In this document: one piece after another, positions 56,545-64,000 of the stretch
How the letters are laid out: every line of letters starts with the position of its first letter
How positions within the stretch are numbered: position 1 is the stretch's first letter
Assembly: GCF_000972845.2 (NCBI RefSeq)
Contig: NC_040027.1
Span: 11,523,760 to 11,587,759, forward strand
Direction of reading: 5' to 3'
DNA: 64,000 nucleotides
Source: Larimichthys crocea
Lineage: Eukaryota; Chordata; Actinopteri; Sciaenidae
Made by a program: the position numbers and the translations under genes
The notes under the pieces: model-generated
Told to the model about the DNA's origin: nothing
Seen by the model: only the letters and a program-made list of their open reading frames with translations
Database searches by the model: none

Positions 56545-56778
56545 TCTGTCCCCGTGTCTCTCTCCTATTCCCCCCACAGCACAGAGTAAGCTACTGTACA
56601 CTGTAGATCAGCTCACCTTTGATACTGTCACACCTCTTCATTTCATTCATTACTCGTCACATTCACAAGAGAGAGATTCAGATTCACTTTGCATCTCACT
56701 TTGTAGCTTTAAATCTGTTAAGGTTGTTCACAAGTCCTTCAAAGCTGCGGTATCACACCGGTGTGTGTAAGGCAGTGG

Positions 56779-56779
<1 letters not shown>

Positions 56780-56818
<39 letters not shown>
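56780..56818. repeat. (TG)n microsatellite
   Basis: About 18 units; faces the CA array at 56934-56965. Confidence 0.95.
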
Positions 56819-56925
56819 ATGATGCTATGGGACTGGTTTTATTCCCAGCACTCTGAGACAGCAGTCAAACGGGTCATAAATATACAGGAGCATCTGCTTG
56901 AGGTTCACACACGCATTCATGCACG

Positions 56926-56933
<8 letters not shown>

Positions 56934-56965
<32 letters not shown>
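56934..56965. repeat. (CA)n microsatellite
   Basis: About 16 units ending in TATATG. Confidence 0.95.
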
Positions 56966-56970
<5 letters not shown>

Positions 56971-57069
56971 GCACTGCTGCCCCACAACCGGAAGGGTGTT
57001 GGCTTTTTTTTCCTCCCCTGACAATGCTGACACCTCCCAGTGGGAGCCTGCATCGTTATGGCAATCGGG

Positions 57070-57122
57070 ACAGTTGGATTTGCATATTCATGAATACTAA
57101 TGAATGTGCTGGAATGAAAATT
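57070..57122. promoter_or_regulatory. octamer/POU-type motif cluster
   Basis: A perfect octamer ATTTGCAT (57078-57085) runs into ATTCATGAATAC and TAATGAATG, followed by GGAATG (TEAD-type core). Dense POU-like half-sites in unique DNA, about 480 bp before the exon-like segment at 57600. Confidence 0.27.
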
Positions 57123-57599
57123 GAATGTTTCTTTCTCTCTCTTTTTTTTTTTCTCCTCTTGCCATATGGTGGACAGGGCTCAGGGAGGGACTCGAGTTCA
57201 CTTTGAATTTGTTTATGCATGTTGTTATATGAAGGATGAAGGGACAGGCTGAGGAGGAGAAGGTTTCTGCTGAGTGTTTGAGTTTGTGCTTGAGTCAGGC
57301 AGTAATAGTTAGCGACGGGGGTCACAGCGGGACGCTTGGGGAAAGTTTTTCTGCCTGTTGTTGCTGTCCGAAACTGAAAACAAGAGTTGAGAAGTGTCTG
57401 TAGTTTTAGCCCTGAGCGAGAGCCTCGAAGCTGCTCGCATGGATACTCAAACCACTTTAGTCCAGTTGAGTGTACGATGTAGAATGACCCCTGGGGGCCA
57501 CTGTTTTGATTTATGGATGCTCTTGCGCTCACCTTAGCCCATGCAGTCATATCGTAACTGGTGATATTTTTCTTATTTCTATTGTGTTTGGAAATGCAG

Positions 57600-57755
57600 C
57601 GGGAGCAGCTTCTAATCCAGCTGTTGAATTATGAAAACGATCTGCAGCATGAGTCAGACCAGGTGGACTCTGCTATGCTCTCTCTCCTGTGCCTCAGGAA
57701 AACACTGAGAAAGTCAGAGATCATCAACATTTTAAGAAGCAAAATCATAACTTAA
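57600..57755 (+). other. candidate terminal coding exon, helical/coiled-coil-like
   Basis: A T-rich tract (57566-57589) ending in GGAAATGCAG (57590-57599) precedes an open frame in phase 0 that reads REQLLIQLLNYENDLQHESD, then QVDSAMLSLLCLRKTLRKSE, then IINILRSKIIT and a TAA stop (57753-57755). Leucines and isoleucines recur at helical spacing, and charge is balanced, as in an amphipathic or coiled-coil C-terminus. Codon use looks natural and there is no low complexity. No AATAAA signal is obvious in the following 300 bp, and I do not recognise the protein. Internal GT sites (CAG|GTGGAC) could serve as weak donors. Confidence 0.33.
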
Positions 57756-57759
57756 ATTT

Positions 57760-58190
57760 TGTGAAACTGTGAAACAGATTATGTGGTCAGGAACAGGAAA
57801 GCAGTCTCTCTCTCTGCCCTCTTGTGTCTGTATCTGAAGAGCCTCTTATTTTTTTATCCCTTTCTGAGTTTTATCTGACTGACACTGAACAATACTCGCC
57901 TCTCCATCCCTCCAACTCTCTCCTTTTGTCACACTGTAACCCCTTCCCTCCCTCCACTCCTCCCAACAATCACTGGTGCACATGTGCCCACCTGACAACA
58001 TGAGCTCATCAGTGGCCCGGGGGGGCGACTGCTGCTTTAAAAAAAAAAAAAAGGAAGAAAGAAAAAAGCCATTTACTTCAGATCACACAAAGTAATTGCA
58101 AAATGTTGTCACCTCCACTAAAATTATAATTGCCACCTTTCCAAATTTAACAAAATAGATGAAAGTATTCCTGCAAGCTTTCAATTCCTT
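57760..58190. other. gene-free interval
   Basis: A-run of 13 at 58039-58051 and pyrimidine-rich DNA; nothing recognised. Confidence 0.45.
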
Positions 58191-58193
58191 GGT

Positions 58194-58195
<2 letters not shown>

Positions 58196-58264
<69 letters not shown>
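58196..58264. repeat. long (CA)n microsatellite
   Basis: About 34 perfect units, forming the left boundary of the duplicated segment. Confidence 0.98.
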
Positions 58265-58268
<4 letters not shown>

Positions 58269-58385
58269 GCATGGAGTGAAGAGAGAGGATTCCCTGGAGA
58301 CTGTTGCTCCTCAAACAGGAGACATTTACAAGCGTTCCATCTCATCAAGCCCCCTCTCTCCCAGCTCTGCACCATCACAGAGGGA

Positions 58386-58388
<3 letters not shown>
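58264..58388 (+). repeat. tandem duplication, copy 1 (125 bp)
   Basis: This 125-bp segment is identical to 58438-58562. The copies are offset by 174 bp and separated by a CA array (58389-58437), so the duplicated unit is the segment plus a CA array. It is open on + and reads VHGVKREDSLETVAPQTGD then IYKRSISSSPLSPSSAPSQ, a Ser/Pro-rich disordered-type sequence. It is preceded by CACACAG, a possible acceptor without a proper pyrimidine tract. Not recognised as a known protein. Confidence 0.95.
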
Positions 58389-58427
<39 letters not shown>

Positions 58428-58437
58428 ACACACACAC
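58389..58437. repeat. (CA)n microsatellite with CG interruptions
   Basis: The array between the two duplicated segments carries two GCACAC-type interruptions that are absent from the array at 58196. Confidence 0.97.
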
Positions 58438-58562
58438 AGAGTGCATGGAGTGAAGAGAGAGGATTCCCTGGAGACTGTTGCTCCTCAAACAGGAGACATT
58501 TACAAGCGTTCCATCTCATCAAGCCCCCTCTCTCCCAGCTCTGCACCATCACAGAGGGAGGA
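58438..58562 (+). repeat. tandem duplication, copy 2 (125 bp), possible exon to 58569
   Basis: Perfect copy of 58264-58388. In this copy the frame continues through EEYR and meets a donor-like ACAG|GTTAAG at 58570. The period of 174 bp is exactly 58 codons, so a frame crossing both copies stays open. If the segment is an exon, the genome would carry it twice in tandem, each with the same CA-type acceptor but only this copy with the donor. Exon status is speculative (about 0.2); the duplication itself is certain. Confidence 0.95.
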
Positions 58563-58837
58563 ATACAGGTTAAGTTGTGTGAAATCACCGTGACAGCACA
58601 TGCAAATTCACCACAGCCCACCCACAATGGAAGCTGTCAATCTGTAAGGCCGTCTCCTTCCGTCTGTACAGGCCTAATCAAAATGAACCTTCCTGCTTCT
58701 CGGTACCATCAGGAAACTAAAGCAGCTTTGCTCGAGGCTGTTCGGCTTCAGTCCCACATCTCATCTAGCCAATCGCAGCCCCCGGGTCTCTTTCCTTGTT
58801 CATTTACTTACTTGTGCCACCGCATGTGTATGGATGA

Positions 58838-58866
58838 GTTGTAATTTGCATGTTTATGCAAACCGT
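58838..58866. promoter_or_regulatory. inverted pair of octamer sites
   Basis: ATTTGCAT (58844-58851) is followed after four bases by ATGCAAAC (58856-58863), a near-palindromic arrangement of POU octamers. Confidence 0.25.
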
Positions 58867-58959
58867 CTTTTCTTAACAACAACATACACATCCCTAAGAG
58901 CAGTTTCACTCAACCGAGTTCACTTCTCACAAACAAATTATATGCTTCCTTTTCTTGGG

Positions 58960-59053
58960 TGTGTGTGTCTCTCTTTGTGTATGTGTGTGTGTGTGTCTCT
59001 CTCTTTGTGTATGTGTATGTGTGTGTCTCTCTTTGTGTATGTGTGTGTGTGTA
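58960..59053. repeat. minisatellite with GTGTGTCTCTCTTTGTGTAT unit
   Basis: Three imperfect copies of a TG-rich unit containing CTCTCTTTGTGTATG, spaced about 29 bp apart. Confidence 0.85.
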
Positions 59054-59059
59054 CGTTCT

Positions 59060-59875
59060 TATGTTCACACTTGCAGTATCTGCAGGATTACCTGGAATCT
59101 TGAAGCCTTTTCCTGAGAGTCTTCTCTAGCTTATGTTTTAACTCCCCCAGTTCTAATCTCTACTCAGCATAATCGTCTAATCAGATGTATTTACAGATGC
59201 ACACTGGGCTTTCTGCCTTCCATCAGTCTGTACATACGGTAATCCCCTTGTGTTCCACCACATCTCCAATTTATTGACTCAATCTCCTTGTGGATTTACA
59301 TTGTTCATTTGCCTCACATGTTTATCACCTTATGCGTCGCTGTATGTCTGTGATTGTGTCTTTTTTGAGAAGAGGTCAGCCGGGCTGACTGTCAGCTGAC
59401 ATTTGCACCTTGTTCCGTAACAGCATCCGCTTTATCCACTGCAGTCGGATGTTTGGGACATGTTGAAAACTGCGGCTCGCCGGTGTTCTCTCGAATCAGA
59501 GCTGCGAGGATTAATGCTGTTCCCTACAGACAGGAAGTATCAGATAGAGCAGAGGAAGTTTGGACCGAAGCCGAGTGTGATGTTACACCTATTATCACCC
59601 ACCGTCCCACAGCGCAGCAAGAGTCACAGCTAGTCACCGCTACAGGGACGCACTGCTTATCCTCGTGAGCACACACTTTGTCACACGGGGCACACACAGG
59701 AATGTGCACAAGGACAAAGTTTCTTTAAATTCTTGCGAATAATTTCGGGTATTGTATTAAATACTGGAACCTACTGTGTGCGTGCCCAGGCCAAACCATC
59801 TGTGTTATGTGTGTGTGTGAAAGCTGGATAGTTCCCAGCCTCCTTTCTTCGCCTCTTTGGTGTTTGTTGCCATCA
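59060..59875. other. gene-free interval
   Basis: Unique-looking; nothing recognised. Confidence 0.45.
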
Positions 59876-59880
59876 TCTCA

Positions 59881-59900
59881 ATTTGCATGTTGATATCAAC
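59881..59900. promoter_or_regulatory. octamer abutting a 12-bp palindrome
   Basis: ATTTGCAT (59881-59888) directly abuts the perfect palindrome GTTGATATCAAC (59889-59900), which resembles a dyad site for a dimeric homeodomain factor such as HNF1 without matching its consensus exactly. Confidence 0.25.
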
Positions 59901-59904
59901 TCGT

Positions 59905-62900
59905 TATGATATTTAATTCGGTTGATGAATGCAGATTATGCATCGTCGTACTCAGCTACTTGCCGCAGTGGGTGCACATGTACATACACATGCGTATAGG
60001 CACAAACATGCGTACAGACGCAAACACTGCTGGGATGTTAAATGAATATGTATGTCCTGCAGAGGGACAGAGGAGAAAGATGAACTGGAGTGTTGTTTTT
60101 ACACACTGCTTTGCTGAAGTGAGAGAGAAAGACTGCAGAAAAAGAAGGTGAGAGGGGTCATCTCCTCTCTGTAGCATTATTCACTTTATATCTCATCTTT
60201 CTTTGTTGCTTTTTACCTCCTCACCTACTCCCAGTGGGGCACGCTGCCTTCTTTTCTTTCTATTTCTTTCTGCTCATGGATCTCAGCGGGGATAATAAGC
60301 TAATGTGATGAAACCAAATGAAGATGAGTGGTGGCAGCAGGGGGAAAATTGCAAGAATTTCCAACAGGCGAATGACCAAAAAAGAGAAAGATAAATAGCC
60401 CCCACAGTTTGCAGCAAACTTATTGCAGTGCCACTTCCTTTTAGTGGTTCTTAGTAATTAGAGTAGATCCCATTGTCTACTCCCTATCACTTAATCTCTG
60501 TGTAGATGAAGTGATAAAAAGCCAAAGCCAGTTGGAGTGGAGTGAGCGAAAGCGGACAGAGAGCGAGAATGAGCAAGGGATGTCTGGATTTAGATGGTGT
60601 TTTTTAGGCCGCTGTGCTCTGTTACCAAGCAACAAGCAGAAAAGTCCTTAGTCACTGGGTTTCTGTGGTGAAAGCAGCTGATCTCACCAAGGTCGGGGTG
60701 AAAGGTCAACGCAGTCCTCCTTCCAAGAAAATATTGACTCAAAGCAAATAAAGCTGCTGCAGAAAACACTGAGAATGTTGGAGTTTGATGCCATCGGGGA
60801 TGGGAGCAGACGTGTGTGTTTATATGCTTTTATACTTGTTCTGTATACAGTGTGCGCCTACACTCATGTATGTCCTTGGTGGCTACTTTGTGGTTGTGTA
60901 TGCATGCACAACATGCATGTGTATGTTTGTGTGTGTGTCTATGACCGAGTTAACCCCGCTGCGTGTGAACCTGAATTATTCATAGTGTGAAAGCCCATGA
61001 GACCCTCTATCCTCAGTGTTACAAATGACTACCTTCCTCTCTGTATGCGCACGCCGACTTCACGCTTCAGTATCTGGCTGGCGAGGGTAGTGGTTTCATG
61101 TTTATTTTATGTTTTAACAAGTGTATAAACTTCCCAAGTGCCACAAATTATGCACTGGAATATAAATTACAGTGTCACTGTTGGATGGTCAACGTCTCCG
61201 ATACAACAGGCGAAAATAAAAAACATTGTTGGATCACAAATGTTTTGACGTTATGCAGATTTTTAATAGATTTTGAGGTCACAAAACACGACATTAGAAG
61301 GTTGCAGTGGGATTGGGATCCAGTGTGCACCAGCCGGGACCAAACACAAACATTATGCAGAATGCATCAACTCAGTTCGCAGCACTGCTGAAGGAGTGGG
61401 AAGGTGGAAACTCTTCAGAAGTGTGTTGGTGCAGCATTGAGTCTAAATCATGCTAGCAGCTCTGTAAGGCTGCACACAGCAGTGCTTTGGGCGAATTAGT
61501 TAATTTTATGCATGCTAACATTTGGAGCTGTTAGGAACTCTTCTGCCTTTTGTTATTTGGTATTTGCGAATGCCGAAATATCACATCTTCATCTGAAGAA
61601 ATGTCGCCTTTCATGTTCTTCCCTCCCCTGGCGATTGCTACACGGCAAAGTTAAATATTACACAGCGTGTATGTGTCTGTTATGAAAGAAATAAAGAAAC
61701 AAAAGAAAAATAGGGCAGAAAAATAGAGAAAGATGGAGAACGGGGGAAAACTAATAGCAAAAGACGTTAGCCAGCACGTGAAAATGTTGCACGCATGTGT
61801 GAATATGCACCAAACAATATGAGATTTGCATGTTACGAATAAAAAACGTGAGATGCGAGATATGACAGCTGACATTGTTCATCGCAGCTCACTGAGAGAA
61901 GAGTCCACATCGCCTGAAGTCAAACACGTTTGCTGCTCCTGTGATCAGAGCAATTAATCGGTGGGAAAGCAGACAGACAGTGGGTGTACGGTGACTCAGC
62001 TCCTTCCTCACTGTGTCTCATTGTGTGTCTGTGTTTGTCTATCTGTGTGTGGGTTGGCCGGCACCTCCCTGCGGCCTTAAAGATTGATGGGGGAAACCTT
62101 CAGCGAGTCTTGATGATGACTCAGAACTGATTGCAGTCGTGAATCTGCAGGTTTTTTAGCTGGATCACACACACACACATGCACAAACTTTGATCAGTTG
62201 TTGACTGACAGACGCACTTTCTCGCTTTGCACCATGTTAAATCTGCGCAGCTCTCCTTACTGGATATGTGGCCCTGGGGTCTGATTCAATGGACGAATGA
62301 AGCACTCACTAATACCTGCACACGTGTGCGTCCTTCCATATACACTCACACAACTGAACATGCCACATAAACACACATATTTTAAAGTATGCACGCCTCC
62401 ACCCGTACGCCAGCACAAGTGGCTGCCACTCTGCTCCTGTCAAGCAGTGGGAGGGAGGATGGAGGGAGGAAGGCTGCCAAGAACAGTGCATCAAAGGAGA
62501 AAACAGAGGGAGAGCAACAGACGCGAGGCAGTGAAAGATGTGACTGGTATATACTGTCTGACTCCAAATAACAATTGTTTCTTTTCTCCAGCTGGCGTGT
62601 GCTTTGTTGAGTCTGTGTGAGTTATGTGCGAGGACGCTGAGCAGAGATGACTGGGTCAGAGACCAGTTACTTGTTTACATACAGCCTCATCTAATCATCA
62701 TGTCATGAATGACATAATGATTGTAGAGGCACAGAAAGCTTCTCCGACCTCTGGTCCAATTCTTCAAGATTATTTTGACTCCTGCAAGTTGAGTTGTTTC
62801 GTGCTGTCAGGGTTTCTTTCAAGGAATAAATAGTAATTTTAACATCACATGTAGAACGTGACAAGACGCTGTAGTTCCTTCAATCGTAAGTCCCAGTGAG

Positions 62901-64000
62901 ATTATATCACCGAGACCTCACACACCTCGCGAGCGTGGAAATTACCTTCATCTAAATGCAGCGTTTGTCACGGTGCTGAGTACATAGTACAGGTGAGCGT
63001 GTAGGTGTTATTCCACATTTACATGTTTCTTGTGTCTCATGAGGGAACGGATAAGGTTAACATACAGAGAGCGTGAGCGCTACGGAGGATTATTCAGAGC
63101 AGGAGCAGGGATTTTCATCCTCTTCATCTAATGAACAGCTTGTAATCAAATCCACATCAAGGCTGCGCCGCCTGTGTGTGAGTGCATGTGTGTGAATTTA
63201 AGCTTCTCGTCATACATCTTTATCTGTACCACGTAAGAGGATGAATGTGTTTTAATTTCACTAAGTTAGGACTATTACTGTGGTAGTTTCTCCACTTGGT
63301 GTGACTGAAGAACGTGTCCAAACTATTAAAATCCACAGAATTTTTGAGTTTCAAACAAGTTAAGACCGGCCTATGCGCATTTGTGTACATCGATTTGTGC
63401 ATTCATTTTTTGTGCACGTGCGGCGAATGAATGGACATGACTCTCGTAGCTCGGACATGGATGTCAGCCTTGTAATCCAATCACAGCGTCGGCAAATCAA
63501 ATTATGGAGAGCAGCTAAGAGATGGGTGTGTCTATACAGTGCCAGGCGGAGAGACGGAGCTGGGCTCTGAGCCTGGAAACACTGTTCCTGGAGTTGCCAA
63601 GCAGCCTCGCAAAGGCAGCAATGTTGGTCAACTGATGTGGAAAGATTAACACTGAGGATTAATGCCTGCAGTTGATGAATCAGGTGTCCGGGTGGCTGCA
63701 GATAGTTTACAATTATCCGAATAGCAGTTCTGTTAAAGTAGCTGGCTCATTGTAAACATAATAAATCTTCCACATTTGCATGTGCAGTGTGATACATAGA
63801 AATGAGTGATGACAGAAAAACTGAGAAGAGCCCCTCAGGTTTACAGTAGCTGCAGAGGAGATGGAAATGAAAGAACAAGTGCAGCCAGTAGTTGTCAGAG
63901 GAGAACAAAAGCGCCGTGATGAAAATGTCCTCGTATTAATCAGAGGAAAAACACTCCCCACATTTGTCTACCTTCCGTTTGATTCATGTCCCCTTGTAGA
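59905..64000. other. gene-free interval to the window end
   Basis: No exon, RNA gene or recognised transposon. Octamers lie at 61824-61831 and 63774-63781. A block at 63460-63520 (GTAATCCAATCACAGCGTCG and AAATCAAATTATGGAGAG) is unique and motif-rich. Open frames of up to 107 codons lack protein features. Confidence 0.45.

Noticed and set aside
58159..58627. 144- and 148-codon frames on the two strands across the duplicated segment
   Set aside because: As single genes they are artefacts of CA arrays plus a 174-bp frame-preserving period; only the duplicated segment itself is kept as a possible exon.
1..64000. Bacterial-type features (operons, CRISPR arrays, Shine-Dalgarno sites, riboswitches)
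   Set aside because: The sequence is clearly vertebrate nuclear DNA; tandem repeats are microsatellites and have no spacer/repeat structure.

Overview
This window looks like nuclear DNA of a ray-finned fish, probably a percomorph. The reasons are the very dense (CA)n/(GT)n and (CT)n/(GA)n microsatellites, the AT-leaning sequence with few CpGs, a degenerate L2/CR1-type LINE 3' end carrying the usual teleost tail (a 'GCTTTGGATAAAAGCGTCTG'-type string), a hAT-type MITE with a clean 8-bp target duplication, and several short interspersed repeats that I recognise from memory as common in percomorph genomes. No family assignment was checked against a database. No complete protein-coding gene can be recognised. 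Almost all long open frames are translations of dinucleotide repeats (runs of Cys-Val, His-Thr, Ser-Leu or Arg-Glu) or chance frames. The best reading is intergenic and/or large-intron sequence of one or more vertebrate genes with long introns. | Layout. 0-5 kb: unique-looking sequence and GT/CA arrays, with one splice-flanked exon-like segment at 243-309. 5-8.5 kb: an AT-rich, homeodomain/octamer-like block near 5.2 kb, a diverged two-copy repeat at 6.1/6.4 kb, and a hAT MITE (7711-8099) that shares a 32-bp inverted segment with DNA 650 bp away. 10.4-11.5 kb: an interspersed-repeat fragment, then the most promoter-like patch of the window (GC-box-like G/C run, CpGs, possible non-coding first exon with a GTAAGTG donor). 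12-24 kb: microsatellites and four or more old interspersed repeats. 24-40 kb: mostly unique sequence, with exon-like segments at 31.1, 38.5 and (minus strand) 40.0 kb. 40-50 kb: a long imperfect hairpin at 40.8 kb, repeat fragments, large GT/CA/CT arrays, a (AAAG)22 array and a decayed tRNA-type SINE. 50-56 kb: a 39-nt exon-like segment, an AT-rich palindrome, and the LINE 3' end. 56-64 kb: an exon-like segment at 57.6 kb, a perfect 125-bp segment duplicated with CA arrays at 58.26/58.44 kb, and a cluster of POU-type octamers. | Nothing shows genes working together. The exon-like segments are hypotheses from splice-signal plus open-frame reading; chance will produce several such matches in 64 kb. 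The most testable observations are the recent in-frame CA-bounded duplication, the hAT insertion with its nearby inverted copy, the 118-bp hairpin, the excess of octamer motifs towards the right end, and the strand asymmetry of microsatellites (GT and CT favoured on +), which would fit + strand transcription through the window.
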